Of a DNA stretch of 45,043 bases, positions 26,492 to 34,590 are shown in pieces (within the stretch, counting starts at the first letter, position 1; the number at the start of each line of letters is the position of its first letter). The notes beneath the pieces were generated by a model. That model was not told the DNA's origin. It ran no database searches and saw nothing but the letters and a program-made list of their open reading frames with translations. Both the position numbers and the translations under genes were made by a program. The stretch spans positions 1 through 45,043 of the forward strand of contig CAMJXD010000012.1 in NCBI GenBank assembly GCA_946409635.1, in the 5' to 3' direction. This DNA comes from an uncultured Prevotellaceae bacterium (lineage in GTDB: Bacteria > Bacteroidota > Bacteroidia > Bacteroidales > Muribaculaceae).

Positions 26492-27799
26492 TCACGCATT
26501 GTTCAGCAGCAGCCGCTTGAAGGCCGTGAATCCGTTGGTCATCTTCTTGACATATATTTCCCCGCCCAGGAAACGGACCAGCTGCTCGGGCAGCGGTACC
26601 GGTTCCTCGATGATGTTTTCCATGAGATGCTTGAGTTTGGCCGGATGAGCCGTCGCTAGCGATACGCCGGTCTCGCCTGGCTGCAAGTCCTCGGCCAGAG
26701 AGCGATAAGCCACTGCACTGTGGGGGTCTAGCAGGTAGCCTTCATCATCATAGGTGCGCATGATAGTGTCGATGATCTGATTGTCATCGTAGCTATAGGC
26801 ATGGATGTGCTGGCAGATGTTATCATGTGTGCCAAGCAGGTCCACGATACGGCCGAAGTTGTTAGGACAGCCTGCATCCAGCGCGGGGGCAATGCTGTAC
26901 TGGGTGGGCTTAGGGGTGAAAATGCCTGTCTTGACGTAATTATAGAAGATATTGTTCTGGTTCTCGACACTGATAAAGCGCTTGACTGGCAGGCCCATGT
27001 GTTGTGCCAACAGTCCGCTGGCCAGATTGCCCAAGTTGGAACACGGCACAGCAAACACCAGGTTGCTTGTGTCCTCCTGCTGCTTGACCAATTGAGCATA
27101 GGCCCAGAAATAATAAACCATCTGAGGAACGATGCGAGCCAGATTGATGGACATGGCGCTGGTCAGACGCATGGCATCGTTGAGCTCGGGATCCATAAAT
27201 GCCCTCTCGACAAGCGACTTACAGTCGTCAAACGAGCCATTGACCTCGATAGCGGTCACGTTATGGCCCAGCGTTGCAAACTGCGACTTCTGGATCTTGT
27301 TCACGGCTCCCCGGGGATAGAGCACATAGACCCTGACGCCAGGCATGCCCCAGAAGCTGTTGGCCACGGCACTGCCCGTGTCGCCGCTGGTGGGAACCAG
27401 CACATTGAGGGTGCTCCACTCGGGATGCCGGCTGCGGTAATAGTTGAGTAGGCGCGCCATGAAACGCGTTCCCACGTCCTTGAAGGCCATCGTCGGGCCA
27501 TGGAACAACTCAAGGACATAGTTGCCACCGGCCATCTTGACCAGCGGGATATCAAAATCAAAAGCATCGAACACAATGTCGTGCAGCACATCGGCCGGCA
27601 CGTCGCCCATAAGCGCATAGGTTGCTATCGCATAGGCCAGTTCGGGCAGCGTCATGGCGCTCATGTTGCGCATGAAGGCCACGGGCAGTAAGGGAATCTT
27701 TTCGGGCATATACAAGCCGCCGTCAGGGGCAAGGCCCTTGATGACAGCCTGCTCGAGCGTGGCTTTGTGCTGATGATTGGATGTACTGAAGTAGTTCAT
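26492..27799 (-). CDS. thrC: Threonine synthase
   Basis: A 435-residue PLP enzyme converting O-phosphohomoserine to threonine. The start MNYFSTSNHQHKATLEQAV and GLAPDGGLYMPE are typical N-terminal motifs. FHGPTMAFKDVGTRF holds the PLP-binding lysine, and VPTSGDTGSAV the phosphate-binding loop. The ATG at 27799 is preferred because threonine synthases begin at this point; an in-frame ATG at 27814 or TTG at 27817 would overlap the preceding aspartokinase stop (27807-27809). The 7-nt spacing means both genes are cotranscribed. No thrB or homoserine dehydrogenase is in this cluster. Confidence 0.95.
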   Translation of the reverse strand: MNYFSTSNHQHKATLEQAVIKGLAPDGGLYMPEKIPLLPVAFMRNMSAMTLPELAYAIATYALMGDVPADVLHDIVFDAFDFDIPLVKMAGGNYVLELFHGPTMAFKDVGTRFMARLLNYYRSRHPEWSTLNVLVPTSGDTGSAVANSFWGMPGVRVYVLYPRGAVNKIQKSQFATLGHNVTAIEVNGSFDDCKSLVERAFMDPELNDAMRLTSAMSINLARIVPQMVYYFWAYAQLVKQQEDTSNLVFAVPCSNLGNLASGLLAQHMGLPVKRFISVENQNNIFYNYVKTGIFTPKPTQYSIAPALDAGCPNNFGRIVDLLGTHDNICQHIHAYSYDDNQIIDTIMRTYDDEGYLLDPHSAVAYRSLAEDLQPGETGVSLATAHPAKLKHLMENIIEEPVPLPEQLVRFLGGEIYVKKMTNGFTAFKRLLLNNA

Positions 27800-27806
27800 A
27801 GCCAGT

Positions 27807-28700
27807 TCATCCATCAACGATGACAGTGCCGTGGGCAGCCGGATTGAAGGTGTTCTTGACCCACACGGGGATGTGCTTCATGGCCACGGGAGCGATGGTG
27901 GGAGGATAGATGACCTTGGCTCCGGCATCACACATCTCCTGAGCCTGCTGATAGGTCATCTGCGGAATGACAGTGGCATCGGGATGGGTGCGCGGGTCGG
28001 CAGTCATGAAACCGTCCACGTCGGTCCAAATTTCCAGGGCTTCGGCGTCGAGCAAGGCTGCCAGGATGGCGGCCGTGTAGTCGCTGCCGCCCCGCCCCAG
28101 GTTGGTCACGTCGCCCGATGACTTGTCTCGCGAGATGAAGCCCTGTGCCACGTGCACTCCCTCGTCGAGTGCCGCAAAATCGGCTTTGACCAGGCGCTCT
28201 GTTTCCTCCCAGTCCAGAATGCGCCCGCCGTTATCCTGACAGGTGCGCATGTAGTTGAGCGACAGGTGAGGCACACCGTCCTCAAACATGCCCGTCACGA
28301 TGGCCGACGACAAGATTTCGCCATGGGCAACAATGGCGTCACACACGCGTTCAATCTCGGCAACGGGCATATAGGGGTTGGTGGCAAGAGCCAGATAATA
28401 AGGCTTGAGGCTCTCGTCGATGAAGCGGTCGATGGTTTCATGCACCTGCTTGCGCATCGGCTCCAGCACCACGCCGTCGATGGCATCGTGGTGGCGCTTG
28501 CGTGCCGCCTCCAGGGTGTCCAGGCATGAGATGTCGCGCTGCTGGGCCTGCTCACACATGGCCAGTAACTGGTTGGTGAAACCGCCCATGGCCGATACCA
28601 CGACGACCACAGGTTTTGACTCATTGTTCACTATATCCCTAAGATTGAGCAGGCTCTCGACCGACCCGACCGATGTCCCGCCAAATTTCATCACTTTCAT
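27807..28700 (-). CDS. Aspartokinase catalytic domain without ACT regulatory domains
   Basis: A 297-residue aspartate kinase making aspartyl-phosphate, the first step towards Thr, Met, Lys and DAP. KFGGTSVG is at 5-12, HGEILSS at 126-132, GRGGSDYTA at 202-210, TDVDGFMTADPR from 226, and KVIYPPTIAPV near 262-272. Active-site motifs are intact. The protein stops at AAHGTVIVDG, just where the kinase domain ends. The tandem ACT domains of LysC (about 440 residues) and the homoserine dehydrogenase half of ThrA (about 810 residues) are both missing. The next gene is thrC, 7 nt on, so there is no leftover downstream fragment. Probably a genuinely short, feedback-insensitive or differently regulated enzyme. 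Confidence 0.9.
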   Translation of the reverse strand: MKVMKFGGTSVGSVESLLNLRDIVNNESKPVVVVVSAMGGFTNQLLAMCEQAQQRDISCLDTLEAARKRHHDAIDGVVLEPMRKQVHETIDRFIDESLKPYYLALATNPYMPVAEIERVCDAIVAHGEILSSAIVTGMFEDGVPHLSLNYMRTCQDNGGRILDWEETERLVKADFAALDEGVHVAQGFISRDKSSGDVTNLGRGGSDYTAAILAALLDAEALEIWTDVDGFMTADPRTHPDATVIPQMTYQQAQEMCDAGAKVIYPPTIAPVAMKHIPVWVKNTFNPAAHGTVIVDG

Positions 28701-28859
28701 TGCTATCGGTATATTGGTGTTTATTAATATAACGTGAAAAAGGTCGATTTATTAGCGCCAGAGGCAAATAATGTGCCACCAGTCTTCCTTTGATGACCGA
28801 TAAAGACAATAATTGCACAAAAATCTCATGAATTGATGGGCGATGTAGCGATTTTATTG

Positions 28860-28867
28860 TAAATTTG
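28860..28867 (+). promoter_or_regulatory. -7 box (TAAATTTG) directly before yqgE
   Basis: TAAATTTG ends 5 nt before the ATG at 28873, so a transcript would begin at or next to the start codon. TTG at 28834-28836 is 23 nt upstream. It stands opposite the start of the aspartokinase gene. Confidence 0.55.
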
Positions 28868-28872
28868 CGACG

Positions 28873-29478
28873 ATGAACGACTGGGATCAGGACATATATC
28901 ACCTCAACGACGAGCAACCGCAGCCTGGCCGCGGATCGCTACTGGTTGCCAAGCCCACCGTGGGTGACTTCTTTTTCAAGAAGTCGCTCGTGCTGATTGT
29001 CGACCCCGACGAGGGAGAGGGAGCCATGGGCGTTGTGGTGAACCACTACACCGGCTACTACCTGCGCGACCTCATGCCCGAAATCGAGAGCGTTGAGGAA
29101 ATACCTGTGTTTCTGGGCGGTCCTGTGGGATCACAGATGATGTTCTACATGCACACGCTGGGTCCTGACGTCATTCCCGAAGCCATTGCGGTGGGCGACG
29201 GCGTGTGGTTTGGCGGCGACTTTGACGCCGTGAAGCGTTATGTGGAGCTGGGTGCCCCTGTCGACGGACGCATCAAGTTCATCGTGGGTTACAGCGGTTG
29301 GGAAAAGGGCCAGCTGGCCAGCGAGCTTTCACGCCACGACTGGGCCGTGCTCGACAATGGCGGGTCACGCCTGCTCATGGGAGACGGCGATGACGACCAG
29401 TGGCGAGACGCCGTCACGCGATTCGGTGACCGGTACCGGCTATGGCTCAACCTGCCCAACGATCCAATAATGAATTAA
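28873..29478 (+). CDS. YqgE/AlgH (DUF179) family protein
   Basis: A 201-residue cytoplasmic protein of the YqgE/AlgH family. GSLLVAKPTVGDFFFKKS, EGAMGVVVNHYTG, VFLGGPVG and IKFIVGYSGWEKGQLASEL are the diagnostic segments. Molecular function is not established; the name AlgH comes from Pseudomonas alginate regulation. It heads a plus-strand run of five closely spaced genes with a 24-nt gap to the pantothenate kinase. Length is ordinary. Confidence 0.92.
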   Translation: MNDWDQDIYHLNDEQPQPGRGSLLVAKPTVGDFFFKKSLVLIVDPDEGEGAMGVVVNHYTGYYLRDLMPEIESVEEIPVFLGGPVGSQMMFYMHTLGPDVIPEAIAVGDGVWFGGDFDAVKRYVELGAPVDGRIKFIVGYSGWEKGQLASELSRHDWAVLDNGGSRLLMGDGDDDQWRDAVTRFGDRYRLWLNLPNDPIMN

Positions 29479-29502
29479 ATTGACCAATATAATCACTGAC
29501 AA

Positions 29503-30342
29503 ATGAGTTTAGTCATCGGCATAGACGTGGGAGGCAGCACCACCAAGATTGTAGGGCTTGAAGATGGTGCATGCATCAAGTCGCCCATGAACATCACAGC
29601 CGCCGACCCCATCACATCGCTGTTCGGGGCCTTCGGCAAGTACCTGTATGACAACGGCATCGTGCTTGACGATGTCGATCATGTGATGCTCACCGGAGTA
29701 GGCGCCGGCGGCGTGACAACTCCCATCTACGGCCTGCCCACGACCCACGTCGACGAGTTTCAGGCCGACGGCCTGGGGGCACGCTTTGCCAGCAACCTGG
29801 ACCAGCTCATCGTCGTGTCGATGGGCACCGGGACCACCCTGGTGCGTGTCGACGGTAACGACATCAGCCACATTGGTGGCATCTCGATGGGCGGCGGCAC
29901 GCTGCAGGGCTTGTCCCACCTGTTGCTCAACACTACCGACATCCGAGAAGTAGTCGAGATGGCCTCACACGGCGACATCTCGCACATCAACCTGCAGATC
30001 AAGGACATCAGCAAGAGCGACATCGAGGGCCTGCCCATGCATGCCACGGCATCGCTCTTTGGCAAGGCCGTGAGCAGCAACGCCACCCCCAACGACATCG
30101 CCAAGGGCCTGATATGCATGGTGCTCGAGACCATTGGCTCGTGTGCCGTCCTGTCACAGGTCAATGGCGGCTTCAAGGACTTTGTGCTTATCGGCAACCT
30201 CACCCGCCTGCCCGAGTGCAGCCTCATCTTCCCGATGATGGAATCGCTGTATGGCGTGCGATTCCACCTGCCTGAGCATGCCCGCTACTGCACGGCACTG
30301 GGCGCGGCATTGTCCTACCACAACGACATCAAGGAACAATAA
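29503..30342 (+). CDS. coaW: Type II pantothenate kinase
   Basis: A 279-residue kinase of the ASKHA fold, phosphorylating pantothenate in the first step of coenzyme A synthesis. The phosphate loop GIDVGGSTTK is at 6-15. VSMGTGTTLVRVDG near 105-117 and GGGTLQGLS near 130 are further family motifs. It resembles type II enzymes of Staphylococcus and eukaryotes rather than E. coli CoaA; type II members are generally less sensitive to CoA feedback. It lies 24 nt after yqgE and 27 nt before a GT2 gene, so the operon mixes cofactor and surface-glycan functions. Confidence 0.88.
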   Translation: MSLVIGIDVGGSTTKIVGLEDGACIKSPMNITAADPITSLFGAFGKYLYDNGIVLDDVDHVMLTGVGAGGVTTPIYGLPTTHVDEFQADGLGARFASNLDQLIVVSMGTGTTLVRVDGNDISHIGGISMGGGTLQGLSHLLLNTTDIREVVEMASHGDISHINLQIKDISKSDIEGLPMHATASLFGKAVSSNATPNDIAKGLICMVLETIGSCAVLSQVNGGFKDFVLIGNLTRLPECSLIFPMMESLYGVRFHLPEHARYCTALGAALSYHNDIKEQ

Positions 30343-30369
30343 CTAATATATATCATTAACAAGACAACA

Positions 30370-31491
30370 ATGGAATTGACCGTCGTCATTGTCAACTACC
30401 GCGTGAAGTACCTGCTCGAGCAGACGTTGCGCTCGGTTGAGCAAGCCATGCAAGGCATGACAGGCGAGGTCATTGTTGTTGACAACCTGTCGGGCGACGA
30501 CAGCATCGCCTTCTCGCGCGAGCGCCACCCCCAGGTACACTTTATCGAGAATCAAGAGAATGTAGGCTTTGCCCGAGCCAACAATCAAGCCATCATGCAG
30601 GCCCGAGGCCAATACACGCTCATTCTCAACCCCGACACCATCATCACCCCGCAGTGCCTCGTAGATGGCATAGCCTGGATGCAAAGCCACCCGCGCTGCG
30701 GCGCCATCGGCGCCCGCATGATGGATGCCAACGGCGTGTTCCTGCCCGAGAGCAAGCGCGCCTTCCCCACCCCGTGGGTATCGTTCTGCAAGATCTTCGG
30801 ACTGTCGAAGATTTTTCCACGGTCACCATGGTTTGCCAAGTACCACCTGCGATACTTGAGCGACCAGGAGCCGCAGTGCATCGACATCCTGTCGGGCGCC
30901 TACATGCTGTGCCGCACGTCGGTGCTGCAGCAGCTGGGCGGCTTTGACGAGGATTTCTTCATGTACGGCGAGGATATCGACCTGAGTTACCGCATCGTCA
31001 AGGCCGGCTACGAGAACTGGTTCCTGCCCACGCCCATGATTCACTACAAGGGCGAGAGCACCCACAAGGACTCGATGCGCTATGTCAAGGTCTTCTACGA
31101 CGCGATGCTCATCTTCTACCGCAAGCACTACCCGCGATTTAACATCATCTTCTACCCCATCGTCAAGCTGGGCGTGATGGTGAGAGCGGGGCTTGCCATG
31201 GCCAAGCGATTGATCAAGCGCCTATTACCGGCCCGTGTCAAACCCGTTACCGAGCGATGGCCATGGGTCATCATCAGCGACCACGCTGACCAAGTCGCTC
31301 AGCGCACCGGCCTGGACAACTACCGAAGCACTATTCCCAAGTCGGGAAACTATAACGTCCTCATCGACGACGGATGCCACACCTGTGCCCAGGTTGTGGA
31401 GTTCATCCGCTCTAACACCGACGGCGGGCGGCTTGCCTTCCACATCTATGCCGACCGCCACAACATCATCATATCCCCTAAAATGTCTTGA
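30370..31491 (+). CDS. Glycosyltransferase family 2 (rhamnosyltransferase-like)
   Basis: A 373-residue GT-A enzyme. The start is MELTVVIVNYRVKYLLEQ, the nucleotide-binding NPD is at 87-89 (LILNPDTIITP), and the conserved GGFDEDFFMYGEDIDLSYR at about 190-208 contains the presumed catalytic acidic residues. It resembles the WbbL-like rhamnosyltransferases. After the catalytic domain is a basic, partly hydrophobic stretch (about 255-290) that could sit on the membrane, then about 80 residues I cannot assign (NVLIDDGCHTCAQVVEFIRS). It probably acts in surface polysaccharide assembly with the acyltransferase downstream. Confidence 0.88.
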   Translation: MELTVVIVNYRVKYLLEQTLRSVEQAMQGMTGEVIVVDNLSGDDSIAFSRERHPQVHFIENQENVGFARANNQAIMQARGQYTLILNPDTIITPQCLVDGIAWMQSHPRCGAIGARMMDANGVFLPESKRAFPTPWVSFCKIFGLSKIFPRSPWFAKYHLRYLSDQEPQCIDILSGAYMLCRTSVLQQLGGFDEDFFMYGEDIDLSYRIVKAGYENWFLPTPMIHYKGESTHKDSMRYVKVFYDAMLIFYRKHYPRFNIIFYPIVKLGVMVRAGLAMAKRLIKRLLPARVKPVTERWPWVIISDHADQVAQRTGLDNYRSTIPKSGNYNVLIDDGCHTCAQVVEFIRSNTDGGRLAFHIYADRHNIIISPKMS

Positions 31492-31493
31492 AC

Positions 31494-32018
31494 ATGAATC
31501 AGCTAATGAGGAATGAGATCTTAGTGTTGAGGCCGTTGGAACCCACCGACCTCGATACACTCTACAACTGGGAAAACGACAGTGCACTATGGGTAGTGAG
31601 CGACACGGTAGCGCCTTACTCGCGAGCCGCATTGTGGCAATATCTGGAGAACTATACGGCAGACATCTATACCCAACGGCAGTTGCGGCTGATGATCACC
31701 CTGGCCGCCGACGGCACCCCCATCGGCACCATCGACTTTCTGAACTTCGACCCGCTGAACAACCGAGCCGAACTCGGCCTGTTTGTCGACGACCAGCATC
31801 GCGGCAAGGGGCTGGGACGCCTGGCGCTGACGATGCTCACCGACTACGCCCGTGAGCATCTGGGCCTGAGGCAGCTCTATGTCTACATCGCCACCGACAA
31901 CGAGGTGTGCCTGAAGTTGTTCGACAGCTTCGGCTACCGCCATGTGGGCGTTATCAACCAGTGGGTGAAGCGCGGCACGGCTTATCGCGACGTTGCCTTG
32001 TTGCAGATGATCTTATAA
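31494..32018 (+). CDS. GNAT-family N-acetyltransferase (RimJ/RimL-like)
   Basis: A 174-residue acetyl-CoA-dependent acetyltransferase. Motifs are LVLRPLEPTDLDTLYNWENDSA at the N-terminus, the acetyl-CoA loop DDQHRGKGLGRLAL, and LKLFDSFGYRHVGV near the C-terminus. The pattern fits the RimJ/RimL or sugar-amine acetyltransferase branch. The target could be a protein N-terminus, an aminoglycoside-like compound or an amino sugar. The ATG at 31494 lies 2 nt after the GT2 stop; a TTG at 31488 or the ATG at 31506 are alternatives. Tight coupling to a GT2 gene makes an amino-sugar role plausible. Confidence 0.85.
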   Translation: MNQLMRNEILVLRPLEPTDLDTLYNWENDSALWVVSDTVAPYSRAALWQYLENYTADIYTQRQLRLMITLAADGTPIGTIDFLNFDPLNNRAELGLFVDDQHRGKGLGRLALTMLTDYAREHLGLRQLYVYIATDNEVCLKLFDSFGYRHVGVINQWVKRGTAYRDVALLQMIL

Positions 32019-32035
32019 TTGAACAGACTCATAAT

Positions 32036-33016
32036 ATGGCACGAGACTACCGCATTGACTCAATCAAGGGACTGCTCATCATCCTGGTGGTGATAGGGCA
32101 CGTCATCCTCGCGCTTGACAATGCCAATGTCATCAACCATGGCGTGATGGGGCTTATCTACATGTTCCACATGCCGCTGTTCATCCTTATTTCGGGTTAC
32201 CTGACCAAATCACCAGGCGAACAACCGGCAGGCAAGATGTGGAAAGGCGTGCTCGAGATCTTCATCACGCTCGTCATCTTTCAGTTTCTCAGCGCCGTCA
32301 GGGTCTACTTCTACGGCGGCGACTTTGTCAAGGCCCTGGAGGCTTTCCCGTTTGGCGTGCTGTGGTATCTGCTCAGCCTCATCTACTGGAGGATCCTGCT
32401 CTATTATTCACCCCGGTGGTTGCTCCAGAGGCCTGCTGTGTATCTGGGCATCGCCCTGGTCGTGTCGGTGCTGTGCGGCCTGACCCACCTGGGCAAGCCC
32501 CTGTCGCTGCAGCGCACGATGAACTTCTACGTCTTCTTCCTGCTGGGTTATTACTATCGGCAGGGGATGCTCCCCAGCCAGTGGTGGCACAACAACTGGC
32601 TACATGGCGCCGTGTGCCTGGTGCTGCTGCCCGTGATCTTCTGGCTCTACCCGCATTGCGGCAACGTGATGAACGGAGCCGACTACTACGGCCTGCCAGG
32701 CATTCCGCAGAAGGTGCTGATCCTGACCTGTTCTATCGCGATGACCCTGCTGGTGTTCAACATGATGCGCGACGTCACGTGGCTTCGCCCCATCGGCCGC
32801 GACAGCTTGTTCTATTACTTGTACCACATCTTCTTTATCAGCGGAGTGATTGAGCCCTTGGGTAAACTCCATGGATGGCCCACCTCGTTCCCGTTTATAC
32901 TACTCTACTCGGCCGCTGTCATGGCTGTCCTGCTGCTGATGAGCAAGGTAGGGTTTTTCAAGTGGCTCATGCATCCCACCTTCAAGAAATCATCTCCAGG
33001 GAAGCCATCAAACTAG
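32036..33016 (+). CDS. Acyltransferase family 3 membrane protein
   Basis: A 326-residue integral membrane O-acyltransferase of the OafA/YrhL or Fuc4NAc-acetyltransferase type. It begins MARDYRIDSIKGLLIILVVIGHVIL, the family hallmark with the conserved histidine in the first membrane helix, followed by about nine more hydrophobic helices. The frame is open 43 codons further upstream inside the GNAT gene, but only the ATG at 32036 gives a family-like N-terminus. It is the last gene of the plus-strand operon (17-nt gap) and probably O-acetylates a surface glycan. Confidence 0.88.
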   Translation: MARDYRIDSIKGLLIILVVIGHVILALDNANVINHGVMGLIYMFHMPLFILISGYLTKSPGEQPAGKMWKGVLEIFITLVIFQFLSAVRVYFYGGDFVKALEAFPFGVLWYLLSLIYWRILLYYSPRWLLQRPAVYLGIALVVSVLCGLTHLGKPLSLQRTMNFYVFFLLGYYYRQGMLPSQWWHNNWLHGAVCLVLLPVIFWLYPHCGNVMNGADYYGLPGIPQKVLILTCSIAMTLLVFNMMRDVTWLRPIGRDSLFYYLYHIFFISGVIEPLGKLHGWPTSFPFILLYSAAVMAVLLLMSKVGFFKWLMHPTFKKSSPGKPSN

Positions 33017-33020
33017 CAGA

Positions 33021-33048
33021 AGTCCCAAAACCTGACGGTTCCGGGACT
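33021..33048. terminator. Weak hairpin between convergent genes
   Basis: agtccc (33021-33026) pairs with gggact (33043-33048), with an inner acc/ggt pairing. It lies 5 nt after the acyltransferase stop and is followed some 12 nt later by a T-rich stretch. It is a poor intrinsic terminator by shape. Confidence 0.3.
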
Positions 33049-33099
33049 CCTCGAACGGTAATTTTATCTTCAATTGATCAACAATCTTACATTTCGTGT

Positions 33100-33582
33100 T
33101 CACTTGACCCGTGCGAGGGTCTGCTCATCGGGATCGACTGCCGTGATACGTCCTTGAGGATCGACCAGGAAGGAATGAAATCCGTTTTCCAGTCGCCAGC
33201 TCTTGATGATGTCCTCTTGAATGTCAACCGCAGCGTTGAACTGAGCGGCCCGATTCAGGTCATCAAGAGTCACTACAGTGTTGAACACACTCTGGCTGCG
33301 ATCCATGTTGACCGCTACAAGGGTGTAGGCACCGCCGTGCTGGCGCGAGAGGCGGTCATAGGACATGTTTTGCAGCCGCGACTCGGCATCGGCCGATGAC
33401 CAGAACGTGAGCAGGATGTACTCGCCCCGATGCTGCCGCAGCGGCGACAGGCCGTTGTTATTGTCCAACACCAGAGACGGAGCCTTGTAACCGATACGGC
33501 TGTCGGCTGGAGCCGAATAATAGGCCGAGGTAAACAAGGTGAGCAAGCCCACCATGGCAATCGTCAATAATATCTTGTTCAT
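33100..33582 (-). CDS. Thioredoxin-fold protein lacking active-site cysteines
   Basis: A 160-residue exported protein with a hydrophobic signal or anchor at about 3-20. The order of elements follows the TlpA/AhpC-TSA fold: IGYKAPSLVLDNNNGLSPLRQHRGEYILLTFWSS, then NMDRSQSVF, then FHSFLVDPQGRITAVDP. At the place of the WCxxC motif it has WSSADAES (61-68). There is not a single cysteine in the protein, and the expected cis-proline is replaced by His-Ser. It cannot be a thiol oxidoreductase. A structural, chaperone or binding role is possible. Neighbours give no hint: an acyltransferase converges on one side and a repeat-rich spacer lies on the other. Confidence 0.75.
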   Translation of the reverse strand: MNKILLTIAMVGLLTLFTSAYYSAPADSRIGYKAPSLVLDNNNGLSPLRQHRGEYILLTFWSSADAESRLQNMSYDRLSRQHGGAYTLVAVNMDRSQSVFNTVVTLDDLNRAAQFNAAVDIQEDIIKSWRLENGFHSFLVDPQGRITAVDPDEQTLARVK

Positions 33583-33750
33583 TCAATCAATGTTTTGTTT
33601 CACATTTCCAGGACCTTACGCGATGCCACAACGGCCGCGCGCACAATCCCTTGCCAACAATCGGCAACGCTTACCACAGATTCTAGTAGTAATCGGGACT
33701 GCAAAATTAATCAAAAAAAGTTATTAACAAGCAAATCATGGCAAAAAAGC

Positions 33751-33821
33751 ACGGCAACCGCACCAAAATTAACATTTGCTCATCAGCTGGCAATATGAGA
33801 TTTTGACGCCCGAAGGGCGGC
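33751..33821 (+). repeat. Intergenic repeat, forward copy
   Basis: Carries the core gcaaccgcaccaaaattaac, then a GCTCATCAGC word, and ends in the palindromic cgcccgaagggcgg. It matches the reverse complement of 36604-36672 almost throughout. Confidence 0.75.
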
Positions 33822-33997
33822 TTAGCGACTCAGCGTGAAGTATTGCGCCGCGCCGATTCGCTGGATAGTTACCCTCCAGGGTGTTCCACATCAGGTTTTG
33901 TTCATTTTGATGAGGTTGCCCTGGCAAAAAAGCGCCTTGCCTGGCTTGAAGCTAAATAAATTCATCGATTTGTATCATGTATAACAAAAAAAAGCAG

Positions 33998-34005
33998 TAA
34001 CTTTG
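33998..34005 (+). promoter_or_regulatory. Possible -7 box (TAACTTTG) for the small lipoprotein gene
   Basis: TAACTTTG lies 28 nt before the ATG at 34034. A TTTG at 33969-33972 is 25 nt upstream, slightly too far. Confidence 0.45.
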
Positions 34006-34033
34006 TATCCAATAAAAAACTTTAACCCGAAAT

Positions 34034-34501
34034 ATGAAAACTTTCCAAAAGATCACGATGCTGTTCGCGAGCCTGATTCTCGCCGCTACGTCGTTCAGTT
34101 CCTGTGAGTGGGACAACAGCCCAGAGCCCGATCACCCCCTGTATGTAACCTACAACATCACAGCCGGTAACATCCAGTTCACGGGGCCCGAGTTACTCTT
34201 GCCCGAGATGCTGGAATGGATTAAGAATAACCAGATTGTCTATGACAAGCAAGTGAGCTACAGCACCGGCGATGCGTCAGAGTTCACCAAGACCGACAGC
34301 GAGGCCATCAACCGCTACGAGAAAGAATTCCTGCCCAAGTTCCAGGCTTATCTCGACGAGGTGAAAAGCAAGCTGGCCAGCGGAGCCTATGGCGACGGAG
34401 CTGTTGTGGATGCCACGTTCTACACCACTGCCAGTCGCACCCAGGGCCAGGGCGGAACACTGAAGTATGAGGAGTTCAAGCTGCTCTATCCCGCCCAATA
34501 A
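34034..34501 (+). CDS. Small lipoprotein of unknown function
   Basis: A 155-residue protein with a lipoprotein signal ending FSSC (Cys24), so it is expected at the outer membrane or periplasm. I do not recognise the family. The mature part begins acidic (EWDNSPEPDHP), has one probable beta segment (LYVTYNITAGNIQF), then an amphipathic helical region rich in Lys and Glu (about 85-117), and finishes with beta-like KYEEFKLLYPAQ. It lies between two repeat-rich spacers. Confidence 0.8.
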   Translation: MKTFQKITMLFASLILAATSFSSCEWDNSPEPDHPLYVTYNITAGNIQFTGPELLLPEMLEWIKNNQIVYDKQVSYSTGDASEFTKTDSEAINRYEKEFLPKFQAYLDEVKSKLASGAYGDGAVVDATFYTTASRTQGQGGTLKYEEFKLLYPAQ

Positions 34502-34523
34502 TCCATCAAGTGACACGATTCCT

Positions 34524-34571
34524 AGCAAGTGCAACACAATATCCAAGAAGCTGTCGCACTTGCTTCGTTTT
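34524..34571 (+). terminator. Possible terminator after the small lipoprotein gene
   Basis: agcaagtgc (34524-34532) and gcacttgct (34556-34564) form a perfect 9-bp stem followed by tcgtttt. The 23-nt loop is long. It falls just upstream of the DUF695 start at 34591 and may separate the two genes. Confidence 0.4.
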
Positions 34572-34590
34572 AAACCCCACGATACAAAAC

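Larger units (their letters stand above)
33583..34033. other. Repeat-containing intergenic region
   Basis: About 450 bases without a gene. It holds two relatives of the repeats found at 36.15-36.69 kb (33751-33821 and about 33872-33918) and the promoter box of the next gene. The rest is AT-rich. The phase and stops exclude a gene longer than about 65 codons with any recognisable feature. Confidence 0.6.

Noticed and set aside
27807-28700. A frameshifted or truncated ThrA/LysC
   Set aside because: The kinase domain ends with a clean stop and thrC begins 7 nt later. No ACT or dehydrogenase fragment follows in any frame, so a point frameshift cannot explain it.
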